Part shown: in pieces, positions 53,266 through 61,401 of the stretch
How the letters are laid out: each line of letters begins with the position of its first letter
How positions within the stretch are numbered: the first letter of the stretch is position 1
NCBI RefSeq assembly: GCF_023284045.1
Contig: NZ_JAKIKQ010000016.1
Coordinates: 1-64,000 of the forward strand
Origin: Shewanella kaireitica
Lineage (GTDB): Bacteria; Pseudomonadota; Gammaproteobacteria; Enterobacterales; Shewanellaceae
DNA: 64,000 nucleotides
Direction: 5' to 3'
Position numbers and translations under genes: made by a program
The notes under the pieces: generated by a model
The model's database searches: none
The model's input: only the letters and a program-made list of their open reading frames with translations
Told to the model about the DNA's origin: nothing

Positions 53266-53802
53266 CTACATTGTATAACCAATGCTAAATACAGCAGATT
53301 CTGTGGCACTGTTATATCCAGCAGCTAAGGTAAAGTTTGGACCTAACACATATCTAATGCCGGCTTCTGCACCCCATGTGGTGTCTTTGTCAGTTTCCCA
53401 TACCGGCTCGGCGCCGACAACATAGGGAACTATATTGGTGGTAGAGGATACTTCATGAATATACGCCGTTGCTCCGCCATATAAACTTAAGCCTGCAGCG
53501 AGCGGATAGGTTAAACCAAAACGCCAAAGCGAACTCTGTGAATAAGCTTCACCGGGCTCTTCAACAACTAAATCATTTTTTTTGCTCTGTGCATAGCCAA
53601 TGTAATAACCCCACTGAGCATAGTCAGTATCGTAGTGGCTAGGAGCAATGGTGATGCCATAGAGATCGTCGATTGCCGGAATATAGTCTAGGGTTATACC
53701 AATTGTAGGTTTTGGTAAAACAGGTGCATCTTCACTGTAATCCTTGGCGAGTACGCTAAAGCTACAGAGGGTGATAACACAGGTAATTAAGTATTTGGTC
53801 AT
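53266..53802 (-). CDS. Putative small outer-membrane beta-barrel protein
   Basis: 178 residues with a signal peptide (CVITLCSFSVLAKD). Alternating amphipathic strands rich in Tyr/Gly (DYAQWGYYIGYAQSK, LWRFGLTYPLAAGLSLYGGATAYI, TTWGAEAGIRYVLGPNFTLAAGYN) and the final FSIGYTM suggest a small barrel inserted in the outer membrane. Not assigned to a named family. Confidence 0.68.
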   Translation of the reverse strand: MTKYLITCVITLCSFSVLAKDYSEDAPVLPKPTIGITLDYIPAIDDLYGITIAPSHYDTDYAQWGYYIGYAQSKKNDLVVEEPGEAYSQSSLWRFGLTYPLAAGLSLYGGATAYIHEVSSTTNIVPYVVGAEPVWETDKDTTWGAEAGIRYVLGPNFTLAAGYNSATESAVFSIGYTM

Positions 53803-53999
53803 TTTGATCTCGATAAACTTCAGGCAATAGAAAATGGATTGTTGTGAATCTTTAGATTACAGTCAACTGTGATAGCTCAAATTGCTGTTAAACTTAATAA
53901 TTGTGATTGATTTGTTCGCCACATGATTGTGGCTTGTTAACCCTATTTTGCAAGCTTGAATAGATTGTTTGTGTCTGTTCACTATTGGAGATATCTATT

Positions 54000-55256
54000 T
54001 TGGATCAGGAATTACGTGCAAGTATCACTCAATGGTTGGCAACTGTCGGGATCGACAGCCAACCTGCGGACGGTGTTTCAACCAGTATTCTTGTGATTGT
54101 CTGTTTCATTGTGGCTTTTATAGGCTACGTCTTTGTGAAACGGGGTGTTGTGAGCACCATGAATATTGTCATCACTCGCTCGCGCGTCCATTGGGACGAT
54201 ATCTTCATGCGCTATCGTGTATTGGAGAAGTTGGCCAAGCTGGTTCCTGCATTAATTCTCAATATCATTCTGCCGCTGGCACTAACCGAGCATGAAGTGT
54301 TGGCGAGTCTGGCTGACAGGCTACTTGATGTCACCATTGTGATTTTATTTGTGCGTGCGGTTTATAGTGCATTAGATGCCGCCAATGAAATTGCTGATGT
54401 TAATTTAGTTAGCCGTCGACTGCCGATTAAGAGCTTTGTACAGCTGTTTAAGTTGTTTATGTTTTTCGTCGCTATCATCATCTCCATTTCGGTACTGGCT
54501 GACCAATCGCCAGTTTACTTCTTAAGTGGCTTAGGTGTTGCGACAGGTTTGGTGATGTTGGTTTTCAGGGACACTATTTTGGGCTTTGTGGCTGGTATTC
54601 AGCTAGCGGCTAATAGAATGGTCAGTCCAACAGATTGGATCCAAATGGATAAGTACGGCGCAGATGGTGCCGTTGAAGAGGTGTCGCTAACAACGGTTAA
54701 AGTGCGTAACTGGGATCAAACAATTACCATGATCCCCGCTTATGCTTTGGTGTCAGATGCCTTTAAGAACTGGCGTGGCATGTCAGAGTCTGGCGGCCGG
54801 AGAATTAAGCGCTCAGTACAAATCGATATTAGTTCCATTGGTTTTTTAACTGAAGAAGATAAGCAGAGATTGTCGAAGATCAACCATCTTAAGTCCTATT
54901 TCGCTGCAAAATCGCAGGAGATTAGTACATTTAACGCACTGGTGGAAGATGCTGATATGCCAGTGAATAGTCGACACCTAACCAATGTTGGTACCTTTAG
55001 AGCCTATATGCTGGCCTATTTAAAACAGCATGAGAAAGTACATAAAGATATGACCTTATTGGTGCGTCAGCTAGCGCCAACATCTACAGGTGTACCGATT
55101 GAGCTGTATATCTTTACCAATGACATTAGGTGGGCAGCCTATGAAGATATTCAAGCGGATATCTTTGACCATGTGTTTGCCATATTGCCGGAGTTTGGTT
55201 TAAGGGTATATCAAGGGCCGACTGGTGCGGATATACGTAGTTTGCAAAGCCATTAG
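54000..55256 (+). CDS. Mechanosensitive ion channel, MscS family (YbdG-like)
   Basis: 418 residues from TTG at 54000, chosen because GGAG lies 9 bp upstream; a TTG 15 bp earlier overlaps that site. About five N-terminal helices are followed by the MscS pore and beta domain: VYFLSGLGVATGLVMLVFRDTILGFVAGIQLAANRMVSPTDWIQMDKYGADGAVEEVSLTTVKVRNWDQTITMIPAYALVSDAFKNW. Length and layout resemble E. coli YbdG, a small-conductance channel that opens under hypo-osmotic stress. Inner membrane. Confidence 0.9.
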   Translation: MDQELRASITQWLATVGIDSQPADGVSTSILVIVCFIVAFIGYVFVKRGVVSTMNIVITRSRVHWDDIFMRYRVLEKLAKLVPALILNIILPLALTEHEVLASLADRLLDVTIVILFVRAVYSALDAANEIADVNLVSRRLPIKSFVQLFKLFMFFVAIIISISVLADQSPVYFLSGLGVATGLVMLVFRDTILGFVAGIQLAANRMVSPTDWIQMDKYGADGAVEEVSLTTVKVRNWDQTITMIPAYALVSDAFKNWRGMSESGGRRIKRSVQIDISSIGFLTEEDKQRLSKINHLKSYFAAKSQEISTFNALVEDADMPVNSRHLTNVGTFRAYMLAYLKQHEKVHKDMTLLVRQLAPTSTGVPIELYIFTNDIRWAAYEDIQADIFDHVFAILPEFGLRVYQGPTGADIRSLQSH

Positions 55257-55275
55257 TCACGATAGTTGAAGCTAG

Positions 55276-55301
55276 AAAAGGCACCTAATTAGGTGCCTTT
55301 T
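55276..55301. terminator. Bidirectional terminator
   Basis: A perfect 26-bp palindrome, AAAAGGCACCTAA/TTAGGTGCCTTTT, between the convergent channel and folM genes. Confidence 0.88.
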
Positions 55302-55310
55302 CTAATATGA

Positions 55311-56018
55311 TTAAACCAAGTGGCGGCCGCCATCAATTTTCAAGGTTTGACCGGTAACATAGTGACTCTGCAATAGGTAGCTGACTGCACTTAAGATCTC
55401 TATCTCACCACCCTCCTTGGTCATCAGTGACTTCTTCAATGCCTTCTGTTTGTACTGTTCGTCATCATCAGGGTTAAACATGAGCAGTGCAGGAGCAATA
55501 CTATTGACCTTAACCTCGGGGGCATATTTTGCGGCAAAAGATAGAGTCAGGTTTTGTAACGCAGCTTTACTGGCAGCATAGGCAGCATGTTTCTTACTGC
55601 CTTTCTCTGCAACATAATCGGTAATGTGAATAATATCAGCCATGCCACTATTGGCCTTAAGCTGCTCCGCAAGGGCAAGGTTAATGGTATAAGGCACACT
55701 CACATGAATGCGCATCATTTTGTCCATAATCGATAATGCAGAGGCTGCATCACCGTCAGGTAACCAGTCTGATGCATTATGGATTAGTGCTTTAAAGGCA
55801 GGTTGTTGAGCTAGCTTTTTCAGTAGCTCATCGAGTTGAGCATCGTGGTAAAAATCACACTGATGTAGTTCAACACCTAAGACTTCGAGTTCTTGCAGTT
55901 GTGGATATTGGCTACGGTAAGTGCCAATGACTTTATGGCCTTGTTGCGCTAAATGCTTAGCAAGGTAGAAGCCGACACGCTTGCCGACTCCGGTTATTAA
56001 AATAGCAGCTGTCATCAA
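55311..56018 (-). CDS. folM: Dihydromonapterin reductase FolM
   Basis: A 235-residue short-chain dehydrogenase. The cofactor loop reads ITGVGKRVGFYLA; the active-site pattern HITDYVAEKGSKKHAAYAASKAALQ has YxxxK, and the C-terminus VTGQTLKIDGGRHLV is typical. FolM reduces dihydromonapterin to tetrahydromonapterin. Its place after folE and folX, which make the precursor, fits this better than a generic SDR. An adjacent ATG at 56015 is also possible. Confidence 0.9.
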   Translation of the reverse strand: MMTAAILITGVGKRVGFYLAKHLAQQGHKVIGTYRSQYPQLQELEVLGVELHQCDFYHDAQLDELLKKLAQQPAFKALIHNASDWLPDGDAASALSIMDKMMRIHVSVPYTINLALAEQLKANSGMADIIHITDYVAEKGSKKHAAYAASKAALQNLTLSFAAKYAPEVKVNSIAPALLMFNPDDDEQYKQKALKKSLMTKEGGEIEILSAVSYLLQSHYVTGQTLKIDGGRHLV

Positions 56019-56034
56019 AATCCTTAATGGCTGA

Positions 56035-56673
56035 CTAGCGGAAAAACTCAGCCCGAGTTGCGGCGCTGGTTTTAAACTCGCCTCCGAGGGCAGTGGTTTG
56101 CGTTTGCGATTGGGTATCCATCACCCCTCTGGATTTTACGCAGTAGTGGGTGGCGTCGATGCTCACTGCTACATTATCGGTAGCGAGCAATGTTTGCAGT
56201 GCGACTAAGATCTGCTTGGTTAAGCGCTCTTGCACTTGTGGTCGCTGGGCAAAGAAACGCACGATACGATTGATTTTAGACAGACCAATAATGGTGCTGC
56301 TGGGGATATAAGCCACTTTGGCTAAACCATCGATGGTAACGAAGTGATGTTCACAGGTGCTGACGACGCTGATATCAGTGATCCGCACCATCTCATCGAC
56401 CGCCATCTTATTTTCAATTTGGGCGATTTTAGGAAAGTTTGCATAGTCTAAACCTGCAAAGACCTCGTTGACATACATCTTAGCGATACGGTGTGGCGTC
56501 TCTTGTAAGCTATCATCGTTAAGATCTAGTCCTAAGGTCGATACCACTTCGGTCATTAAGCCTTTAATGCGCTCATACTTCTGTTTGGCGGTCATATCCG
56601 ATGGAATTAAAGGGGTCTCGAGTCCTTGCTTGACGAGTGCATCTCTCACTTGTTGAGCCTGAGGTACGTCCAT
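56035..56673 (-). CDS. folE: GTP cyclohydrolase I
   Basis: 212 residues from ATG at 56673 (MDVPQAQQV), with AGGAG 6 bp upstream; an ATG at 56715 that touches the folX stop is possible but would add 14 residues. The family core is strong: TPHRIAKMYVNEVFAGLDYANFPK, the zinc-binding STCEHHFVTIDG, YIPSSTIIGLSKINRIV and FFAQRPQVQERLTKQI, with the second cysteine in HYCVKSRG. It makes dihydroneopterin triphosphate. Confidence 0.95.
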   Translation of the reverse strand: MDVPQAQQVRDALVKQGLETPLIPSDMTAKQKYERIKGLMTEVVSTLGLDLNDDSLQETPHRIAKMYVNEVFAGLDYANFPKIAQIENKMAVDEMVRITDISVVSTCEHHFVTIDGLAKVAYIPSSTIIGLSKINRIVRFFAQRPQVQERLTKQILVALQTLLATDNVAVSIDATHYCVKSRGVMDTQSQTQTTALGGEFKTSAATRAEFFR

Positions 56674-56714
56674 AATTGACTCCTGCTGAGATTGAATGGA
56701 TTGGCTGCGGGGCA

Positions 56715-57080
56715 TTAAGGCTTCCGATACTCTAAAGACAGTGATACGGAGTCTGCGAACCTTAATGCATGGGGCTTATCAATGGTTACTCGGGCATATT
56801 GCACCCATGGATGCTGACTACTGATATCGAGCACATCAGAGACTAATTTTTCTAATAGTAGAAAGCGCCCCTCTTCGACGTGCTGAATGACAGCCTTAGT
56901 CACCTTCTTGTAATTGAGTGCCTCATCGACGTTATCTTCGCGAATGGCATTACTCGCGGGGTAGTGGATCTCGATATTAATCACTACATCCTGCATTTTC
57001 TCGCGCTCTTCAATATTGAAACCGATGAAGGTGCGCAGGCGCAAATTGGTTACTTTGATAATGGCGTTGCTTGTTGTCAT
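56715..57080 (-). CDS. folX: Dihydroneopterin triphosphate 2'-epimerase FolX
   Basis: A 121-residue member of the FolB/FolX fold: ITNLRLRTFIGFNIEEREKMQDVVINIEI-like opening, DNVDEALNYKKVTKAVIQHVEEGRFLLLEKLVSDVLDI and VRVTIDKPHALRFADSVSLSLEY-type ending (here ARVTIDKPHALRFADS). RFADSV rather than the FolB ending favours FolX. With folE and folM it provides a route to tetrahydromonapterin. The stop overlaps or precedes folE closely. Confidence 0.88.
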   Translation of the reverse strand: MTTSNAIIKVTNLRLRTFIGFNIEEREKMQDVVINIEIHYPASNAIREDNVDEALNYKKVTKAVIQHVEEGRFLLLEKLVSDVLDISSQHPWVQYARVTIDKPHALRFADSVSLSLEYRKP

Positions 57081-57242
57081 TTATAGTCCTTTATTGTTCT
57101 TTATAACTAACTATAGGCAAAGATACGGATAATTCAGCAATTTAGATCATCCCTTTAAGTACCAATTTACACCAAGCAGAGATCTAAAAGTCAACTGACA
57201 TCGTACAGATTGATAATGTTTGTTGGCTGAGTTGAGTGAACT

Positions 57243-57689
57243 ATGGAGCGAAACGAACGTATTTGGCAAGGTCTAGGTTATGCCGGGTTGTTGCCTTTTA
57301 TTATTGCAACAACAATGGCTTGGACAGGGTTGAAGTTAACTTGGTTAAACGCTGAGTTTGCCTTTATTAGCTATAGCGCGGTCATTCTTAGTTTTATATC
57401 TGGCACTTTGTGGGGGCGTGCTATTGCGCTATCAACCAGCAGCACGACTGGGCGTTTGCTTATACAGAGTAATCTGTTTTCAATCTTAGCTTGGATAGCT
57501 TTATTACTAAATCAACAGCTGATCAGCCTAGCGATATTGGCTGTGGGATACTTAAGCCTGCTAGCAATTGAAAGGAAAGCTAAAGAGTTATGTCTTAACC
57601 AAGACTACATCTCAATGAGACTCAGATTAACGCTGGTAGCGATAACTTTGCATCTACTGATGTTAATCCATCAATTTTTCGGAGGTTAG
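57243..57689 (+). CDS. DUF3429-type membrane protein
   Basis: 148 residues with four predicted helices (GYAGLLPFIIATTMAW, FAFISYSAVILSFISGTLWGRAI, LFSILAWIALLLNQQLISLAILAVGYLSLL, LRLTLVAITLHLLMLIHQF). SYSAVILSFISGTLWG is the DUF3429 signature. Function unknown. It lies 2 bp before the DCC-family gene and ~500 bp upstream of the bufferin-type cluster. Confidence 0.82.
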   Translation: MERNERIWQGLGYAGLLPFIIATTMAWTGLKLTWLNAEFAFISYSAVILSFISGTLWGRAIALSTSSTTGRLLIQSNLFSILAWIALLLNQQLISLAILAVGYLSLLAIERKAKELCLNQDYISMRLRLTLVAITLHLLMLIHQFFGG

Positions 57690-57691
57690 TA

Positions 57692-58078
57692 ATGAAACTA
57701 CGTATCTTTTATGATTCACTTTGTCCGCTATGTGATGCAGAAATGCAGCACATCAAATCATTAGACAGTCACGATAACATTGAGCTACAAGATCTCAATC
57801 AAGCTGATTTTAGTATTAAGTATCCTGAGATAGATTTCGCTCTAGCGAATAAGATTTTACATGCTCAACGCGCCGATGGTTCGTTAATCACCGGACTCGA
57901 TGTGACCTACGAAGCTTGGGCTGCTGTGGGTAAAGAGAAGTGGGTTTCACTACTGCGCTGCTCGTTAGTTAAGCCATTTGCTGATAAAGGCTACCTGTTC
58001 TTTGCTAAGCACCGTTACCGCATATCTTACTTACTCACTGGCAAGAAACGCTGCGAATCAGGCACCTGTTACCGTTAA
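57692..58078 (+). CDS. DCC-family thiol-disulfide protein (DUF393)
   Basis: 128 residues. The family name motif DxLCPLCDxE is present: YDSLCPLCDAEMQHI (~9-23), a thioredoxin-like CxxC, with HxR-type residues near ITGLDVTYEAWAAVG. The partner is the membrane protein 2 bp upstream. Predicted redox role; substrate unknown. Because it precedes the copper/RiPP-type cluster it may help keep cysteines reduced there, but the 122-bp gap leaves a promoter in between. Confidence 0.85.
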   Translation: MKLRIFYDSLCPLCDAEMQHIKSLDSHDNIELQDLNQADFSIKYPEIDFALANKILHAQRADGSLITGLDVTYEAWAAVGKEKWVSLLRCSLVKPFADKGYLFFAKHRYRISYLLTGKKRCESGTCYR

Positions 58079-58200
58079 AGCTTGCTGTTTAAGTGATTAT
58101 TCCTGACTCGACTAAAATTAATTGAGTACCTAATGCAATCAAACCTCTGACTCACTCGTTATAGGGTTGAATGTGTTATCTATCAAAAGGAATAATCGAT

Positions 58201-58485
58201 ATGAAATCTTCAACAACAGCACTGGGTGTAACGGTTGCCGGTATTTTAGCGGCGAGTTTATCTTTAGGTGCACAAGCGGTGCCCGATCAACCGAAAGAGT
58301 GGGAGAAATGCGCTGGTATTGCTAAAGCCGGTGCTAACGATTGCGGCGCATTAGATGGCAGTCATGGCTGCGCCGGACAAGCAAAAGCTGACAACCTTCC
58401 CACCGAGTGGGTCTATGTCCCGGCAGGTACTTGCGACAAAATTACAGGTGGTGAAGTTAAAGCGGTTAAACCGGCTAAAAGCTAA
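58201..58485 (+). CDS. bufA1: DUF2282 bufferin-type RiPP precursor (BufA1-like)
   Basis: 94 residues from ATG at 58201 with AAAAGGAAT upstream. A Sec signal peptide ends at AQA (residue 26). The mature part has four cysteines at 37, 48, 57 and 78 in the DUF2282 pattern EKCAGIAKAGANDCGALD / HGCAGQAKADN / WVYVPAGTCDK. In studied bufferins the MNIO enzyme turns the two central cysteines into thiooxazoles and the exported product binds copper. Its stop overlaps the DUF692 start by one base. Confident family call; the modification is inferred. Confidence 0.88.
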   Translation: MKSSTTALGVTVAGILAASLSLGAQAVPDQPKEWEKCAGIAKAGANDCGALDGSHGCAGQAKADNLPTEWVYVPAGTCDKITGGEVKAVKPAKS

Positions 58486-59339
58486 TGCCTAATTCTGGCA
58501 TAGCTGGCGCAGGTATTGGCCTGCGCACTCCCCATGTGCAGCAAATATTGGCTGACGAAAGTCTTGAAATCCCTTGGCTAGAGGTGTTGGCTGATAACTG
58601 GCTGGTGGAAGGTGGACTAAATCAACATCTGCTTATGTGCATTAGTGAGCGATTTCCGCTGGTGTTTCATAGCGTAGGCCTGTCTCTCGGTGGTACCAAC
58701 ACACTGGATGCTGATTACCTCAACAAGATCAAATCTCTCAAGCAAGCTTGTGGTGGCCATTGGTATTCCGAACATGCAAGTTTCTCCGGTAACAACGACT
58801 TTAAAGTCGCAGATCTGTTGCCGCTGCCCTATACAGACGAAGCTGTCATGCATATCAGTAGACGGATTCAGCAAACCCAAGACCTATTGGGCGAAAGAAT
58901 GTTGCTGGAAAATGTGTCTACCTATATGAGTTGCAAACATAATGAATTGAGTGAGGGGGAGTTTATTGCTGCGATTGCTGAAGAAGCTGACTGTTACCTG
59001 TTGCTGGATATCAATAATGCTTTTGTCACTAGTGTGAATCTCAACCAGCAGTTACAAGACTTTTTGGATGACGTACCTGCAAAGCGGGTAAAGCAGATCC
59101 ATTTGGCGGGCTTTCATCAAAAAGATGATTACCTGCTGGATGCCCATAACCATCCTGTCGATCCGCAAGTTTGGCAGGCTTATCAAAATTACATTCAGCT
59201 CAATGGCAATATTCCCACCATGATTGAGTGGGACAGTGAAATACCTACACTGGATCGGCTGTTACAGGAACGGCAGATTGCCGCCGATATGCTGCAGTTT
59301 AATGCTAAGTCTGCTGCAGGAGTTGGTCGATGCGCTTAG
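58485..59339 (+). CDS. bufB: DUF692 multinuclear non-heme iron enzyme (BufB-like MNIO)
   Basis: A 284-residue TIM-barrel enzyme. Candidate metal ligands in the expected blocks are H62 (FHSVGLSLGG), E96/H97 (WYSEHASF), E142 (LLENVST), D175 (LLLDINNAF), HLAGFHQ, DAHNHPVDPQVW and IEWD. It should install the oxazole-type modification on the DUF2282 peptide using iron and oxygen. The usual NNVYVSAxNH segment reads NNAFVTSVNLN, a deviation from the family. Translationally coupled to the precursor upstream (TAATG) and the DUF2063 gene downstream (10-bp overlap). Confidence 0.88.
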   Translation: MPNSGIAGAGIGLRTPHVQQILADESLEIPWLEVLADNWLVEGGLNQHLLMCISERFPLVFHSVGLSLGGTNTLDADYLNKIKSLKQACGGHWYSEHASFSGNNDFKVADLLPLPYTDEAVMHISRRIQQTQDLLGERMLLENVSTYMSCKHNELSEGEFIAAIAEEADCYLLLDINNAFVTSVNLNQQLQDFLDDVPAKRVKQIHLAGFHQKDDYLLDAHNHPVDPQVWQAYQNYIQLNGNIPTMIEWDSEIPTLDRLLQERQIAADMLQFNAKSAAGVGRCA

Positions 59340-60121
59340 CAGATTGGCAAGGAGCATTTATTCAAGCGTTGCAGGCTAATGGCGATGAGCGGGAATTATT
59401 GGCGATGGTCAACCAGCGCGAGCAGTCTCGGTTAAAAGTTTATCAAAACAATGCCTTTCAGGCACTGCTAAGTAGCCTGCAAAGTAGCTTTCCTGTATGC
59501 CAGACGGTAGTAGGAGAGCGCTGTTTTGAGCAGCTAGCACTGCAATATTGCAACTGTTATCCGTTGAAGGATGCCAACTTAAACCATTATGGTGCACAGT
59601 TTCCTAGGTTACTTGGCGATGAGGTTATGCAACATCAAGCATTTATCGGGCTTGAGTATCTACCTGAGCTAGCAATGCTTGAGTGGGCGTTAAAGCAGGG
59701 CTATTACGTGCAAGATCGTAGTAACTATATGCAACAGCCACAAGTGCATGAGCTGGAGCAAATGGCGCGGCTTACTGAATCTCTGCAGCAACAAGTAGTG
59801 CTGCTACTGCAACCTGATATTGAGCTGCTTAGTTGTCACTATCCGGTGCAACAAGTCTGGTTAAAGCATCAAGCCACAACAGAGCAAAGCCACACGGTTA
59901 GTTGCGATAGCGCAACAAACTATCTGCTGATCTTTCGGGACTGCTTTAAGGTGAACTTTAGGCAAATATCAGCGCCGCAAGCTCAGCTAATACTGGCTAT
60001 ACGGCAGAGTTTGTCGCTCGAGCAATTAGCTAACGCAGAGGTGGATTTGAGTGAATTACCTCAGCTTATTAAACTGGGCTGGATTGCGGGCTATAAATTG
60101 GTGGTAACAGCCGATGGATAG
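59330..60121 (+). CDS. bufC: DUF2063 partner protein (BufC-like)
   Basis: 263 residues. The DUF2063 N-terminal block QSRLKVYQNNAFQALLSSLQSSFPVCQTVVGERCFEQLALQYCNCYP and LEYLPELAMLEWALKQ are clear; the C-terminal half is more variable, as in the family. It acts with DUF692 enzymes, probably to recognise the precursor. It overlaps the DUF692 gene by 10 bp and the sigma factor gene by 8 bp, so all are translated as a unit. Confidence 0.85.
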   Translation: MRLADWQGAFIQALQANGDERELLAMVNQREQSRLKVYQNNAFQALLSSLQSSFPVCQTVVGERCFEQLALQYCNCYPLKDANLNHYGAQFPRLLGDEVMQHQAFIGLEYLPELAMLEWALKQGYYVQDRSNYMQQPQVHELEQMARLTESLQQQVVLLLQPDIELLSCHYPVQQVWLKHQATTEQSHTVSCDSATNYLLIFRDCFKVNFRQISAPQAQLILAIRQSLSLEQLANAEVDLSELPQLIKLGWIAGYKLVVTADG

Positions 60122-60602
60122 AGAGTTACTGCAGAGTCTATATCGCTATTGTTTATGTCTTACTCGACATGTACCCGCAGCGGAAGATCTGCTGCAAACA
60201 GCGATAGAGCGTTGGTTAAGCAGCACTGCTAAGCCTCAATATCCAAAAGCCTACCTACGCACTATTATCCGTAATCAATTTATTGATGATTGCAGACGCT
60301 TAAAGCGGATCGATTTTGACCCAATAGATGAGCATGCTCCTGCACTTTTAGATGAAGCTTGTATGGAACAGGTCGCGCTGCAGCATGACTTAATCGAGTA
60401 TCTATTCTCTCAGCTCAATGCCGCCGAAAGGGAGGTACTGTATCTGTGGGCGGTTGAAGGCTTTAGCGCCGCAGAGATCGCAAATGACTTGGGTCAACCT
60501 CGAGGAAGCATCTTGTCGAGGCTACATAGGATTAAAATTAAGGCGGTTGAGATTATGCAAAATGAAACCACCACAGCACAAAGTAACGGTCAGGGGAGCT
60601 AG
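60114..60602 (+). CDS. ECF-type RNA polymerase sigma factor
   Basis: 162 residues. Region 2 is LYRYCLCLTRHVPAAEDLLQTAIERWLS...PKAYLRTIIRNQFIDDCRR and region 4 is YLFSQLNAAEREVLYLWAVEGFSAAEIANDLGQPRGSILSRLHRIKIKAVE. There is no sigma-1.1 or region 3. It overlaps bufC by 8 bp and is followed 7 bp later by a membrane protein, the usual ECF/anti-sigma layout. It probably drives the buf operon in response to metal or envelope stress (inference). Confidence 0.88.
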   Translation: MDRELLQSLYRYCLCLTRHVPAAEDLLQTAIERWLSSTAKPQYPKAYLRTIIRNQFIDDCRRLKRIDFDPIDEHAPALLDEACMEQVALQHDLIEYLFSQLNAAEREVLYLWAVEGFSAAEIANDLGQPRGSILSRLHRIKIKAVEIMQNETTTAQSNGQGS

Positions 60603-60609
60603 TAATACG

Positions 60610-61374
60610 ATGAGTAATAAACACGATGCCACTGACAGCAATTTTAGAGAGTCGGTGAAGCAATATATTGAATCCCAACAACTGTCAGAAGATGGCTTAG
60701 CACGCATGGAGGCGCTATTTTCTGCTGAAGAACTGGCCGACAAAGAGAAGTTCAGTGAAGGCTTGTTTCGGCAAGAGCCTGTTCACCTTAATGAACCCCA
60801 CTTTAAGGCTGCAAGTCACTTGAATCGCGCCAGCAAATCCCGTAAACCTTTAGTTAGAATGATCTATGCACTTGCTGCTAGTATTTTTGTGCTGGTGGTA
60901 GCATTTCAGCTGTACTCGTATACCCAGATGCAGCAGCTATTTAATGGTGCATCAAATAGTGTTGTTATGACGAGTATGAGCTGGAAAATTGCCGATGAAG
61001 TGGCGCGTAATCATGTAAAGATGAAGCCACTAGAGGTGCAAACTGAGCAATTAAGCCAGCTTAGAGAATACTTTACACAACTAGACTTCACTCCAGTTAG
61101 CTCAAGTTTTCTCGCTAATACCAACAATGGCGATAGTAAAATGCTTGGCGGCCGTTATTGCTCAATTCAGGGATTAACTGCCGCGCAAATTCGATTTAGT
61201 CAAAAAGATAAGCAACCGATCACTCTATACGAAGTGCAATATGACTCAAACCTCTATGGTGAACAGCCAATATTAGAGCGTGGAGATAAGCCGACTAAAC
61301 TGGTGGTTCGCGGCGTTGCCGTATCCATCTGGGTTGAAAAAGGACTGTTAATGGCAATAGCCCGATCAGACTAG
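60610..61374 (+). CDS. Membrane protein, probable anti-sigma factor of the buf locus
   Basis: 254 residues from ATG at 60610; the longer open frame upstream overlaps the sigma gene and is rejected. Residues ~1-80 are cytoplasmic and helical (FRESVKQYIESQQLSEDGLARMEALF), one membrane helix lies at ~85-106 (VRMIYALAASIFVLVVAFQLYSY), and the rest is extracytoplasmic. No zinc-finger (HxxxCxxC) is seen and it is not the polytopic NrsF type. LGGRYCSIQGLTAAQIRF and LYEVQYDSNLYG recall other sigma-linked membrane proteins. Confidence 0.72.
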   Translation: MSNKHDATDSNFRESVKQYIESQQLSEDGLARMEALFSAEELADKEKFSEGLFRQEPVHLNEPHFKAASHLNRASKSRKPLVRMIYALAASIFVLVVAFQLYSYTQMQQLFNGASNSVVMTSMSWKIADEVARNHVKMKPLEVQTEQLSQLREYFTQLDFTPVSSSFLANTNNGDSKMLGGRYCSIQGLTAAQIRFSQKDKQPITLYEVQYDSNLYGEQPILERGDKPTKLVVRGVAVSIWVEKGLLMAIARSD

Positions 61375-61401
61375 TAGGGGGAGATTTTTACAATAAGTCG
61401 T

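Noticed and set aside
53969..54295. Cysteine-rich 108-residue ORF overlapping the MscS gene
   Set aside because: It reads the mechanosensitive channel gene in another frame; the cysteines are accidental.
60418..60609. N-terminal extension of the anti-sigma candidate
   Set aside because: Overlaps the sigma gene in another frame; the ATG at 60610 gives a sensible protein.
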